In this document: piece by piece, positions 15,830 to 24,124 of the stretch
How the letters are laid out: every line of letters begins with the position of its first letter
Numbering within the stretch: position 1 is the first letter of the stretch
Assembly: GCA_014360995.1 (NCBI GenBank)
Contig: JACIWL010000002.1
Coordinates: 33,308-97,307 of the forward strand
Direction of reading: 5' to 3'
Length of the DNA stretch: 64,000 bases
From: Candidatus Bipolaricaulota bacterium
GTDB lineage: Bacteria > Bipolaricaulota > Bipolaricaulia > Bipolaricaulales > Bipolaricaulaceae
Made by a program: the position numbers and the translations under genes
Notes under the pieces: generated by a model
Told to the model about the DNA's origin: nothing
The model's input: only the letters and a program-made list of their open reading frames with translations
Database searches by the model: none

Positions 15830-16287
15830 TGGAGCGGGTTAAAGAGCAGGTTAAGGAGATTGTGCGGCCTTTTGCGGGTAAGCCCACAGAGCTCATCCAG
15901 GCCTTGCATCGCGTGCAAAGCGTGCTCGGCTGGCTTCCCCGGGAGGCCCAAGAGGTGGTGGCGGAGGTGGTGGGCGTTCCCCCTGCGCAGGTGCGGGGCG
16001 TGGTCACGTTTTACCACTTTTTCCGCACACGGCCCGTGGGGAAGCACACTATTCGGGTATGCCTGGGCACGGCCTGCCACGTGCGCGGGGCGGAGCGGGT
16101 GTTAAACGCGTTGCGGGAGGAGCTGGGCATCGAGCCTGGGCAGACTACCCCCGACGGGAAATTCAGCGTGGAAGTGGTGCGGTGTCTGGGCTGCTGCGGC
16201 CTCGCTCCAGTGATGATGATCGATGAGGAGGTCTATGGCCGGCTGGATCCAAGAAAGGCCCGGCAGATCGTCCGGGAAATTCCGTAA
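15829..16287 (+). CDS. NuoE/HydC-like [2Fe-2S] subunit, copy 1
   Basis: This 152-residue thioredoxin-like ferredoxin of the complex I 24-kDa family has an N-terminal helical part ('LIQALHRVQSVLGWLPREAQ'). All four cluster ligands are intact: 'VCLGTACHVRGA' (C-x4-C) and 'RCLGCCGLAP' (C-x3-C). In HydABC and Hox enzymes this subunit partners the flavoprotein. It lies upstream of the catalytic genes, and a second NuoE copy lies at 22056. TGATG and TAATG overlaps at both ends indicate tight coupling. Confidence 0.9.
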   Translation: MERVKEQVKEIVRPFAGKPTELIQALHRVQSVLGWLPREAQEVVAEVVGVPPAQVRGVVTFYHFFRTRPVGKHTIRVCLGTACHVRGAERVLNALREELGIEPGQTTPDGKFSVEVVRCLGCCGLAPVMMIDEEVYGRLDPRKARQIVREIP

Positions 16288-16835
16288 TGGTTGAGGATTT
16301 AGCCTTTCACCTTGCCGATCTTGTGGAGAACGCCATCCGCGCTAACGCGAGTTTCGTGGAGATCGAGCTTAGGCGGGAGGGCCCGGATTTTTTCTTGCGG
16401 CTGAGGGATGATGGGGTGGGGATGGACGAGGAGGCACGGCGCCGGGCCGCAGATCCCTTCTTTACCACCAAACCTGGCCGGAGAATCGGTTTGGGCTTGG
16501 CCCTTCTTCGCCAAACGGCCGAAGAGTTGGGCGGGGAATTTCGCTTGAACTCCCAGCCCGGATGGGGGACGGAGGTGGAGGTGCGCCTTCCCTGGGCCCA
16601 TCCGGATCGGCCGCCCCTCGGCGACCTCCCCGGCACCCTTATCCCCCTCATCGCCACCTCGCCCGTTGAATTTCGCCTTGTCTTTCGGGATGATCGCACT
16701 GCGTGGACCCTGGATACGCGGGAGATGAAGCAGGCCTTGGGAGAGGTGCCCCTCAGCCATCCTGAGGTCCTTTCTTTTTTGGAAGGGGAGATGCGCAAGG
16801 CTTTGGCGGACCTGGGCTGGAAGGAGGCGGGATGA
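16287..16835 (+). CDS. Histidine-kinase-type ATPase domain protein (no receiver or His box)
   Basis: The 182-residue protein is a GHKL ATPase: N box 'LADLVENAIRANASFVEIEL', G1 'LRDDGVGMDEEARRRAADPFF', F box 'FFTTKPGRRIGLGLALLRQ' and G2 'GWGTEVEV'. No dimerisation/His-phosphorylation region precedes it. About 75 C-terminal residues form an extra domain with no motif I know. Such ATPases occur beside HydC in [FeFe] hydrogenase operons. The function is unknown; regulation or assembly is a guess. Confidence 0.8.
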   Translation: MVEDLAFHLADLVENAIRANASFVEIELRREGPDFFLRLRDDGVGMDEEARRRAADPFFTTKPGRRIGLGLALLRQTAEELGGEFRLNSQPGWGTEVEVRLPWAHPDRPPLGDLPGTLIPLIATSPVEFRLVFRDDRTAWTLDTREMKQALGEVPLSHPEVLSFLEGEMRKALADLGWKEAG

Positions 16836-17200
16836 AGCTGGAGGAGCTTAGGAAGATCCGGGAGCGGGCGGAGGCGGAGATGCGGCTTCGCGCGGGGGAG
16901 GCCCGGGTGAAGATCGTGGTGGGGATGGGAACTTCCGGCATCGCCGCTGGCGCCCGCCAGGTCCTGCGGGCCATCCTCGACGAGGTGGCCCAAAGAAATT
17001 TGCGCGATGTCTTGGTGACCCAGACCGGAGAGAAAGGGCTTTCCGCAAAAGAGCCCCTTGTGGAGGTCCATGAGCCCGGCCGGATCACCATCTATGGGGA
17101 GGTGGACGAAGCCACCGCCCGGAGGATCGTGGTCGAACACGTCCTGCACGGCCGGATCCTCGAGGACCACCTGGTGGAGCTGCGGGAGGTGCCGCGGTGA
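16832..17200 (+). CDS. Thioredoxin-like ferredoxin-family protein lacking all cysteines
   Basis: The 122-residue protein aligns by pattern with the small '(2Fe-2S) ferredoxin domain' proteins of hydrogenase operons: 'VKIVVGMGTSGIAAGARQVL', 'RDVLVTQTGEKGLSAKEPLV' and 'IYGEVDEATARRIVVEHVL'. As I recall the family, members read GTCGIAAGA and TGCIGLCxxEP at these places. Here every Cys is replaced (GTSG, TGEKGLS) and the whole protein contains no Cys, so it cannot bind a [2Fe-2S] cluster. The frame is intact and coupled to its neighbours, which suggests a retained structural role rather than decay. Confidence 0.75.
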   Translation: MKLEELRKIRERAEAEMRLRAGEARVKIVVGMGTSGIAAGARQVLRAILDEVAQRNLRDVLVTQTGEKGLSAKEPLVEVHEPGRITIYGEVDEATARRIVVEHVLHGRILEDHLVELREVPR

Positions 17201-17898
17201 TCAGCCTTACCATCGACGGAATAAGGGTTCAGGCGGAGGAAGGGGAGACGATTCTTGAGGCCGCAAAGAAGGCGGGGATCCGCATCCCCACCTTGTGCTA
17301 TTTGGAGGGGCTTTCCCCGCGGGGAGCCTGTCGAATCTGCCTTGTGGAGGTGCGCAACTGGGGAGGGCGCCTTGTCCCCTCCTGCGCCACCCCAGTACAA
17401 GAGGGGATGGAGGTGGTGGCCAACTCCCCCCGTCTGCGCGAGCTTCGGCGCACGATCCTGGAGATGATCTTCGTTGAGCGCAACCATATCTGCGCCTTTT
17501 GCGTCTCCAATGGCCACTGTGAACTGCAGGATCTGGCCATGGAATTGGGGATGGATCACGTGCGTTTTCCTTACCGCTGGCCCCTTTTGCCGTTGGACCT
17601 CAGCCACGAAAAATACGGGATCGACCACAACCGCTGTGTACTCTGCGGCCGGTGCGTGCGGGCCTGCGCGGAGGTGGAGGGGGCCATGACCTGGGGCTTC
17701 TCCGGCCGGGGGATCTTCACCCTGGTGGAGGCCGACCTCGGAGATCCCTGGGGGAAGTCCAAGACCTGCACGGGTTGCGGAAAATGCGTGCAGGCCTGCC
17801 CCACGGGCGCCCTCTTTGAGAAGGGGAAAGCCACAAGCGAGCAGGTGAAAAAGCCAGAAATCATCATGGAGGTCACGGAAAGGAGGCCCCGTGCCTAA
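17197..17898 (+). CDS. hoxU: HoxU/HydA-like iron-sulfur subunit of NAD-linked hydrogenase
   Basis: The 233-residue electron-transfer subunit has an N-terminal [2Fe-2S] plant-type domain ('LCYLEGLSPRGACRICLVEV' plus a later Cys), then a NuoG-type His-Cys3 [4Fe-4S] site ('HICAFCVSNGHCELQ'). Two C-terminal [4Fe-4S] clusters follow ('CVLCGRCVRAC', 'CTGCGKCVQACPTGA'). It ends before the point where [FeFe] HydA would carry its H-cluster, so catalysis must come from the HoxY/HoxH-like pair. It should carry electrons between the flavoprotein and the NiFe small subunit. The start overlaps the previous gene by four bases. Confidence 0.92.
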   Translation: MISLTIDGIRVQAEEGETILEAAKKAGIRIPTLCYLEGLSPRGACRICLVEVRNWGGRLVPSCATPVQEGMEVVANSPRLRELRRTILEMIFVERNHICAFCVSNGHCELQDLAMELGMDHVRFPYRWPLLPLDLSHEKYGIDHNRCVLCGRCVRACAEVEGAMTWGFSGRGIFTLVEADLGDPWGKSKTCTGCGKCVQACPTGALFEKGKATSEQVKKPEIIMEVTERRPRA

Positions 17899-18418
17899 GC
17901 TGAGGGTGGCTACAGTGTGGTTTTCGGGGTGCTCCGGGTGCCACATGTCCTTTTTGGATCTGGACGAGCGGCTTTTGGAGTTCGCCGAGCGCGCGGAATT
18001 GGCCTTCTCTCCCATCGCCGACGTGAAGGAGTTTCCAGAGGATGTGGACGTGGTTTTGATCGAGGGGGCGGTGGGCAATACCGAGCACCTCCGCGAGCTT
18101 TTGGAGATCCGCAAAAAGGCGAAAATCCTTGTGGCTTTGGGGGATTGCGCCGTGACCGGGAACGTCCCGAGCATGCGCAACCCCCTTCCCCGGGAAGAGG
18201 TCCTGAGGGCCGTTTATGCCAAAGATGACCCACCGGGCCTGGAGGAAGGGGAGGTCCCCAAGCTCCTTCCCCAGGCCCTTCCCCTGCACGCGGTGGTGCG
18301 GGTGGACTTTTTCCTCCCGGGATGTCCGCCTCCAGCGGACCGCATTTGGAAATTTCTCCGGCCCCTACTTTTTGGGGAACAGCCCCAGCTTTCCGGGCCG
18401 GATCTGAAGTTCGGGTGA
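17891..18418 (+). CDS. hoxY: [NiFe] hydrogenase small subunit (HoxY/HydS-like)
   Basis: The 175-residue protein is the short type of small subunit with only the proximal [4Fe-4S] cluster. Its ligands are C14 and C17 in '[19 protein letters not shown]', the Cys of '[12 protein letters not shown]' and that of '[13 protein letters not shown]'. There is no Tat signal, so the enzyme is cytoplasmic, as in group 3 hydrogenases. The start is GTG 17891, overlapping hoxU by eight bases. It should pass electrons from the NiFe site to the HoxU-like subunit. Confidence 0.92.
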   Translation: MPKLRVATVWFSGCSGCHMSFLDLDERLLEFAERAELAFSPIADVKEFPEDVDVVLIEGAVGNTEHLRELLEIRKKAKILVALGDCAVTGNVPSMRNPLPREEVLRAVYAKDDPPGLEEGEVPKLLPQALPLHAVVRVDFFLPGCPPPADRIWKFLRPLLFGEQPQLSGPDLKFG

Positions 18419-18428
18419 AGGAGGAGCC

Positions 18429-19853
18429 GTGCGCCAGTTGCGCATCCCAGTGACCCGCATCGAAGGGCACGGTCTTATCACCGTGCATTTGGGGGAGGAT
18501 GGCCGGGTGAGGGAGGCCCGGTTCCACGTGACGGAGGTGCGCGGGTTTGAGCGGTTTTGCCTAGGCCGCACCCTTTGGGAAATGCCGGCCCTCACGGCCC
18601 GCATCTGCGGGATCTGCCCGGTCTCCCACCTCCTTTGCTCGGCCAAGGCCTGTGACGCCATCTTGGCCGTGCGCATCCCCCGCCCGGCGGAGAAGCTCCG
18701 CCGCCTCATGAACCTGGGACAGATCGTGCAGTCCCATGCCCTCTCCTTCTTCCACCTCTCCTCGCCCGACCTCCTTTTGGGCTGGGACGCCGATCCTAAA
18801 GTACGAAACGTCTTCGGAGTCGTCGCCTTCGACCGAAAGCTCGCCCTGGATGGAATCCGCCTGCGGGCCTTCGGCCAGGAGATCATCGAGATCCTCGGGG
18901 GAAAGAGAATCCATCCGGCCTGGGCCGTCCCGGGCGGGGTGAATAACCCCTTGAGCGAGGAGGGGCGGGACCGCATCGCGGCGAAACTCCCGGAGGCCCT
19001 GCGCATCGCCCAGGATGCCCTCTCCTTCTATGAAGAGCACATGGCCTCCTGGGCTGAAGAGATCGAGCACTTTGGGAAATTCCCGAGCCTTTTCATGTCC
19101 CTCGTTGGGCCCGATGGCTCCTGGGAGCACTACGGCGGGCGCATCAGATTTGTGGACGCGAAACGCCGGATCGTGGCCGACGGCCTCGATCCCAGCCGCT
19201 ATCAAGAGTACATTGGCGAGGCCGTGGAGACCTGGTCTTACCTGAAATTCCCGTACTACAAGCCCCTGGGGTACCCCGAGGGGATGTATCGGGTGGGGCC
19301 CTTGGCCCGGCTCAATTGCTGCGAGCGCTTTGGCACAAAACTCGCAGATGAAGCCCTCCTTCGCTTCCGCGCCGTGGCCGAAGGAAAAGCGGTCACGGCC
19401 TCCTTTCACTATCACTACGCCCGCCTCATCGAGATCCTCGGGGCCCTGGAGAAGATCCAGGAACTCCTTTCCGACCCGGAGATCCTCTCTAGGCGGGTGC
19501 GGGCGGAGGCCGGGATCAACGAGCTGGAGGGGGTGGGCGTGCACGAGGCCCCGCGGGGCACCCTCTTCCACCACTACTGGGTGGACGAGACCGGGGTCAT
19601 CCAGCGGGTAAACCTTATCGTCTCCACCGGGCACAACAACCTGGCCATGAACCGCACGGTGGCTCAGATCGCCGAACACTGGCTCAATGGGCGTGAAATC
19701 ACCGAAGGACTCCTCAATCGCCTGGAAGGGGGGATCCGCGCTTACGATCCTTGCCTTTCCTGCTCCGTGCACGCCGTGGGCGAGATGCCGCTTAAGGTTG
19801 TCCTTTACGGCCCAGACGGCGAGGTGATCGCGGAAAGGACGCGCGGAATATGA
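18429..19853 (+). CDS. hoxH: [NiFe] hydrogenase large subunit (HoxH/HydL-like)
   Basis: The catalytic subunit has 474 residues and a GTG start preceded by GGAGGAG. It has the 'TRIEGHGLI' opening, the L1 motif '[12 protein letters not shown]' with two Ni ligands, and the L2 motif 'DPCLSCSVH' with the other two. A tail of 26 residues after that His should be cleaved during maturation, which fits the protease gene overlapping its end. It oxidises H2 or reduces protons in the cytoplasm. By subunit set it fits the NAD-linked group 3 enzymes (HoxEFUYH or the HydABCSL type). Confidence 0.95.
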   Translation: MRQLRIPVTRIEGHGLITVHLGEDGRVREARFHVTEVRGFERFCLGRTLWEMPALTARICGICPVSHLLCSAKACDAILAVRIPRPAEKLRRLMNLGQIVQSHALSFFHLSSPDLLLGWDADPKVRNVFGVVAFDRKLALDGIRLRAFGQEIIEILGGKRIHPAWAVPGGVNNPLSEEGRDRIAAKLPEALRIAQDALSFYEEHMASWAEEIEHFGKFPSLFMSLVGPDGSWEHYGGRIRFVDAKRRIVADGLDPSRYQEYIGEAVETWSYLKFPYYKPLGYPEGMYRVGPLARLNCCERFGTKLADEALLRFRAVAEGKAVTASFHYHYARLIEILGALEKIQELLSDPEILSRRVRAEAGINELEGVGVHEAPRGTLFHHYWVDETGVIQRVNLIVSTGHNNLAMNRTVAQIAEHWLNGREITEGLLNRLEGGIRAYDPCLSCSVHAVGEMPLKVVLYGPDGEVIAERTRGI

Positions 19854-20272
19854 TCCTTGTCATTGGCATTGGTCATCCCCTGCGCCGGGATGACGGGGTT
19901 GGCCTTTGGATCGCCCAGAATTTGGAGGAGCGGGAAGGGGTCAAGGTTCTTGGGGCCCAAGCCCTCTCTCCTGAGCTCTTGCCCCAGATTGCCGCGGCGG
20001 ATTTGGTGATTTTCGTGGATGCGCGGAAGGGCGCGGGCCCGGTGCGCTGGGAGCGGTTGAAACCCGGTCCCTGTCCGCCCCTCACCCATACCCTCACCCC
20101 GCAAGGTCTCCTTTCCTGGGTGGCGAGGCTCTTTGGGGAGGCCCCGGAGGCGTGGCTTGTGACTATCCCCGCCCACGATTTCTCCTTAGGGGAAGGCCTT
20201 TCCCCCCGCACCCGGCGGACCGCCGAGGCCCTGCTTCAGCGCCTGCGGGTCTACCTTGGGGGTGGAAGATGA
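19850..20272 (+). CDS. Hydrogenase maturation protease (HyaD/HoxW family)
   Basis: This 140-residue endopeptidase should remove the C-terminal tail of the large subunit once nickel is in place. Features are '[19 protein letters not shown]' (family motif near the N-terminus, with GN replaced by GH), '[10 protein letters not shown]' and '[15 protein letters not shown]', which carry the expected acidic and His metal-sensing residues. It overlaps hoxH by four bases and the next gene by four. No hyp genes occur in the window, so the remaining maturation factors must be encoded elsewhere. Confidence 0.9.
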   Translation: MILVIGIGHPLRRDDGVGLWIAQNLEEREGVKVLGAQALSPELLPQIAAADLVIFVDARKGAGPVRWERLKPGPCPPLTHTLTPQGLLSWVARLFGEAPEAWLVTIPAHDFSLGEGLSPRTRRTAEALLQRLRVYLGGGR

Positions 20273-22059
20273 AGCGGCTTTTCCTGCTCCTTTGTTCTGG
20301 CTCCGCTTGCCAATCCTCCGGAGCGTTGGCGGTAAAACAGGCTCTGGTGGAGGCCATCACCGAACAAGGGTTGACGGAGGAGGTCCAAATTGTGGAGACG
20401 GGGTGCATGGGGCCCTGTGAGCTTGGCCCCATCCTCCTCGTCTATCCCGACGGGGTCTATTACGTTCGCCTGAAGCCCGCGGACGTGCGGGAGATCGTAA
20501 CCGAACATTTTTTGAAGGGACGGCCGGTGCGCCGGCTCCTTTGGACCGCACCAGCTCCGGAGCCCCGCACCATCCCGTTCTTCGCCCGCCAAATGAAGAT
20601 CGTCCTGGGAAACTGCGGCCAGATCGACCCGGAGAAGATCGAGGAGTACATCGCTGTGGGCGGCTATGAGGCGTTGGCCCGGGTGCTCACGGAGATGACT
20701 CCCGAAGAGGTGATCGCAGAGATAACGCGCTCTGGTCTCCGGGGCCGAGGCGGAGCCGGCTTTCCCACCGGGAAAAAATGGCAGGCCGTGCGGGAAGCCC
20801 GGGGAAACCCTAAATATGTGATCTGCAACGCCGACGAGGGTGATCCCGGAGCGTTCATGGATAGGGCCATCCTCGAGGGCGACCCCCATAGCGTCCTGGA
20901 GGGCATGGCCATCGCCGCCTACGCCGTGGGCGCGGAGAAAGGCTACATCTACGTGCGGGCGGAGTACCCCCTGGCCGTGAAGCGCCTGGAGGTGGCCATC
21001 GCCCAGGCCCGCAAGATGGGGCTCCTTGGGCCGCGTATCTTTGAGACCGACTTTTCCTTCGACATTGAGCTGCGCATGGGCGCCGGCGCCTTCGTGTGCG
21101 GGGAGGAGACGGCCCTCATCGCCTCCATCGAAGGGAAGCGGGGCGAGCCAAGACCGAGACCCCCTTACCCCGCCACCTTCGGCCTCTTCGGCAAACCAAC
21201 CCTCATCAACAACGTGGAGACCTTCGCCAACGTGCGGCATATCATCCTGCGTGGGGCGGACTGGTTCGCAAATATCGGAACGGAGACGAGCAAAGGGACG
21301 AAGGTTTTTGCCCTCGCCGGCCAAGTGAAAAACACTGGGCTTGTAGAAGTGCCCATGGGGATAACTTTGCGCGAGCTCATCTTCGGGGTGGGCGGCGGGG
21401 TGCCCGAGGGCCGCAGGTTCAAGGCCGTCCAAATCGGCGGCCCCTCCGGAGGGTGCCTCCCCGAAAGCCTCCTCGATGTCCCCATCGACTACGAATCCCT
21501 AAAGAAGTACGGGGCCATCATGGGCTCTGGAGGCGTCATCGTTTTGGACGACACCTCCTGTATGGTCAACGTGGCCAAGTTCTTCCTGGAGTTCACCGCC
21601 GATGAATCCTGCGGGAAGTGCGTTCCCTGCCGGGTTGGGCTCCGTCTTATGCTTTCCATCTTGGAGAGGATCGCCCGCGGGGAGGGGACGGAGGAGGACC
21701 TCCAGCAATTGGAGGACATTGGGCACATGATACAAAGCACCGCCCTTTGTGGGCTTGGTCAGACCGCGCCAAACCCCGTCCTTTCCACGTTGCGCTACTT
21801 CCGCGAGGAGTACCTTGCCCACATCCAGGAGAAGGCCTGCCCAGCCGGGGTCTGCCCGGCCCTCATCCATTACGAGATCCAAGGGGAGCTTTGTCGCGCC
21901 TGCGACCTTTGTCGGCGGGCTTGCCCCACGGGCGCTGTGCAGGGCACGCCGCGAAACCCGCCCTATTCCATCATCCAAGACCGCTGCATCCGCTGCGGGG
22001 CCTGTCTTGAGGCCTGCCCCTTTGGGGCGGTGGTGAAAATTCCGGGTAGAAAGGGGTGA
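20269..22059 (+). CDS. NuoF/HydB-like flavoprotein subunit 1 with N- and C-terminal ferredoxin domains
   Basis: ATG 20269 gives 596 residues. Order: thioredoxin-like [2Fe-2S] domain with all ligands ('[11 protein letters not shown]', '[11 protein letters not shown]'); FMN/NADH domain ('[16 protein letters not shown]', '[13 protein letters not shown]', '[16 protein letters not shown]'); a [4Fe-4S] site ('[10 protein letters not shown]', 'ALCGLG'); a '[12 protein letters not shown]' stretch; and a 2x[4Fe-4S] ferredoxin domain ('[15 protein letters not shown]', '[15 protein letters not shown]'). This is the complete HydB layout of electron-bifurcating HydABC/HydABCSL hydrogenases, so it may couple H2 to NAD and ferredoxin. 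The track start at 20152 lies inside the protease gene. Confidence 0.92.
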   Translation: MKRLFLLLCSGSACQSSGALAVKQALVEAITEQGLTEEVQIVETGCMGPCELGPILLVYPDGVYYVRLKPADVREIVTEHFLKGRPVRRLLWTAPAPEPRTIPFFARQMKIVLGNCGQIDPEKIEEYIAVGGYEALARVLTEMTPEEVIAEITRSGLRGRGGAGFPTGKKWQAVREARGNPKYVICNADEGDPGAFMDRAILEGDPHSVLEGMAIAAYAVGAEKGYIYVRAEYPLAVKRLEVAIAQARKMGLLGPRIFETDFSFDIELRMGAGAFVCGEETALIASIEGKRGEPRPRPPYPATFGLFGKPTLINNVETFANVRHIILRGADWFANIGTETSKGTKVFALAGQVKNTGLVEVPMGITLRELIFGVGGGVPEGRRFKAVQIGGPSGGCLPESLLDVPIDYESLKKYGAIMGSGGVIVLDDTSCMVNVAKFFLEFTADESCGKCVPCRVGLRLMLSILERIARGEGTEEDLQQLEDIGHMIQSTALCGLGQTAPNPVLSTLRYFREEYLAHIQEKACPAGVCPALIHYEIQGELCRACDLCRRACPTGAVQGTPRNPPYSIIQDRCIRCGACLEACPFGAVVKIPGRKG

Positions 22060-22520
22060 CCGTGGAGAAGAAGGCCATTCTCCAAAAATTCCCGCGTTCC
22101 CCGGACGTTCTCCTTTCCCTTTTGCATGCCCTCCAGCGGACCAATCCTCAAAATTATTTGACCCAAGAGGACCTTAAACTGGCGGCGGAGTATTTGGGGC
22201 TTCCTTTGTCGCGCGTGCGCGACGCCGTTAGCTTCTACACCATGTTCAGCCTAAAGCCCCGCGGCCGCCACATCATCCGGGTGTGCGAATCGCCCAATTG
22301 CCACTTAGCTGGGGCTTGGTCGGTGGTGGAAGAGCTAAAGAAGACCTTGGGAATTGAGGTGGGCCAAACCACGCCCGACGGCCTTTTCACCCTGGAGCTC
22401 ACGAGCTGCCTTGGGGCCTGCGGAGTGGCCCCGGTGATGATGGTGGACGACGAGGTCTTTGGGAACCTCACTCCGGAGAGGGTGCGCGAAATTTTGCGCG
22501 GGATAAGGGGGGCGGGATGA
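22056..22520 (+). CDS. NuoE/HydC-like [2Fe-2S] subunit, copy 2
   Basis: This 154-residue second copy of the 24-kDa-type subunit has intact ligands in '[12 protein letters not shown]' and '[13 protein letters not shown]'. It is clearly different from copy 1 (15829), sharing mainly the 'GQTTPDG.F' and cluster regions. It lies between the two NuoF-like genes, with four-base overlaps on each side (GTG start inside the preceding TGA). It is probably the partner of one of the two flavoproteins. Confidence 0.9.
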   Translation: MTVEKKAILQKFPRSPDVLLSLLHALQRTNPQNYLTQEDLKLAAEYLGLPLSRVRDAVSFYTMFSLKPRGRHIIRVCESPNCHLAGAWSVVEELKKTLGIEVGQTTPDGLFTLELTSCLGACGVAPVMMVDDEVFGNLTPERVREILRGIRGAG

Positions 22521-24124
22521 GGCCGGCCCGGCTACACGTGCTGGTGGCGGTGGACGCGGAGGCCAAGCTTTCCGGCGTGGACCGGGTTTTGGCTGCCCTC
22601 CGGGAAGCCCTTTCCCAGTACGGGCTTTCCGAAGAAGTGCGGATGGTGGAAACCGGAACCTTAGGAATTTCCGGCCAGGGCGTGGTTTTGGCCGTCTATC
22701 CCGACGGCGTTTTTTATGGCCAGGTCAAGCCGGAGGACGTGCGGGAGATCGTGGAGGTCCATTTCCTCAAGGGCCGGCCGGTGGAGAGGCTGCGCCTTCC
22801 CACGGCCGCACCGGTGGCCCGCCCCGGGGAGATCCTGGGCCGGCAGACCCGCGTGGTCTTGCGCAACGTGGGCGTGATCGATCCGGAAAACATCGAGGAG
22901 TACATCGCCCAAGGAGGTTACGAGGCCCTGGCCAAGGCCCTCTTCGGGATGAGGCCGGAGGAGGTGATTGAGGAAGTAAGGCGCGCGGGCCTGCGGGGCC
23001 GGGGCGGCGCGGGCTTCCCCACCGGGGTGAAATGGGCGGCGGTGCGTCAGGCCCCCGGCTCCGAAAAATACGTGATCTGCAACGCCGACGAGGGCGAGCC
23101 TGGAACCTTCAAGGACCGCCTGATCCTCGAGGGCGATCCCCATCGCCTTTTGGAAGCCATGACCATCGCCGGCTACGCCGTGGGGGCGAGGCTTGGGATC
23201 ATCTACGTGCGTGGGGAATACGCTCTTTCCCTCCGCCGCCTGGAGCGGGCCATCGAGCAAGCCCGGGAGTATGGGCTTTTGGGCCAAAATATCCTGGAGA
23301 GCGGGTTTTCCTTCGATATCGAGGTTCGGCCGGGCGCCGGGGCCTACGTGTGCGGGGAAGAGACGGCCCTCATCGAGTCCCTGGAGGGGAAGCGCGGCTG
23401 GCCCAGAATCCGCCCGCCTTACCCCGTCACCCACGGGCTTTGGGGCAAACCCACGGTGGTGAACAACGTGGAGACCTTGGCCAACGTCCCCGACATCATC
23501 CTGCGCGGGGCGGCCTGGTTCCGCTCCCTTGGCACCCCCACCTGTCCGGGGACCAAGGTGTACACGATCCTCGGGCACGTGCGCTTCCCGGGGCTGGTGG
23601 AGGTGGAGATGGGGACGCCGCTTAGGGTCCTCATCTACGAGCTTGGCGGCGGAATACGAGATGGCCGAGGCCTCAAAGCCGTGCTCATCGGTGGCGCCGC
23701 CGGAGCCTTCCTCACCCCCAAGGACTTGGACGTGCGCCTGGACTTCGATTCCTTGGCGGGCCGGGCCGCCGTTTTGGGCTCCGGCGCCGTCCTCGTCATG
23801 GACGACACCACCTGCATTGTGGACATGCTCGGCAGCATCCTTCGCTTCTTCCGGCACGAATCCTGCGGCCAGTGCGTTCCCTGCCGGGTGGGAACAGATC
23901 TTTTGGTTCGCCTTTGGGAGGGGGTGCGCCGGGGGATTGCCGGCGAGGAGGCTTTGGCCTGGATGACGGAGATCGTGGAGGCCATGCGGCAAAGCTCCCT
24001 CTGCCCCTTAGGCCAATCCCTGGCCTTGCCCGTGCGCTCGGCGTTGGAGAACTTCCGGGAGGAGTTCCTCGCCCACGCCCGAGGCGAACCCTGCGCCCGC
24101 TGCCAAGCCCAAGGAGGTCACTGA
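22517..24124 (+). CDS. NuoF-like flavoprotein subunit 2, N-terminal [2Fe-2S] ligands lost, no C-terminal ferredoxin domain
   Basis: The 535-residue protein shares the FMN/NADH core with the upstream paralogue ('[16 protein letters not shown]', 'NADEGEPGTFKDR', '[16 protein letters not shown]') and the [4Fe-4S] site ('ESCGQCVPCR', 'SLCPLG'). In the N-terminal thioredoxin-like domain the four ligands are replaced: the paralogue's TGCMGPC reads TGTLGIS here and CSGSAC reads as a Cys-free segment. The fold is kept ('VYPDGVFYGQVKPEDVREIV'). The two C-terminal [4Fe-4S] clusters are missing. It is likely an NADH-oxidising module with fewer cofactors. Confidence 0.9.
   Translation: MRPARLHVLVAVDAEAKLSGVDRVLAALREALSQYGLSEEVRMVETGTLGISGQGVVLAVYPDGVFYGQVKPEDVREIVEVHFLKGRPVERLRLPTAAPVARPGEILGRQTRVVLRNVGVIDPENIEEYIAQGGYEALAKALFGMRPEEVIEEVRRAGLRGRGGAGFPTGVKWAAVRQAPGSEKYVICNADEGEPGTFKDRLILEGDPHRLLEAMTIAGYAVGARLGIIYVRGEYALSLRRLERAIEQAREYGLLGQNILESGFSFDIEVRPGAGAYVCGEETALIESLEGKRGWPRIRPPYPVTHGLWGKPTVVNNVETLANVPDIILRGAAWFRSLGTPTCPGTKVYTILGHVRFPGLVEVEMGTPLRVLIYELGGGIRDGRGLKAVLIGGAAGAFLTPKDLDVRLDFDSLAGRAAVLGSGAVLVMDDTTCIVDMLGSILRFFRHESCGQCVPCRVGTDLLVRLWEGVRRGIAGEEALAWMTEIVEAMRQSSLCPLGQSLALPVRSALENFREEFLAHARGEPCARCQAQGGH

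Noticed and set aside
13942-17200. DRTGG/ATPase/PHP genes as a separate phage-defence or sigma-factor regulation module
   Set aside because: They are translationally coupled to hydrogenase genes, lack effector nucleases or sigma factors, and match a known hydrogenase accessory set.
20251-23992. Long minus-strand ORFs (20251-21432, 22661-23992) opposite the NuoF-like genes
   Set aside because: Both are mirror shadows of the two paralogous flavoprotein genes and resemble each other only for that reason.
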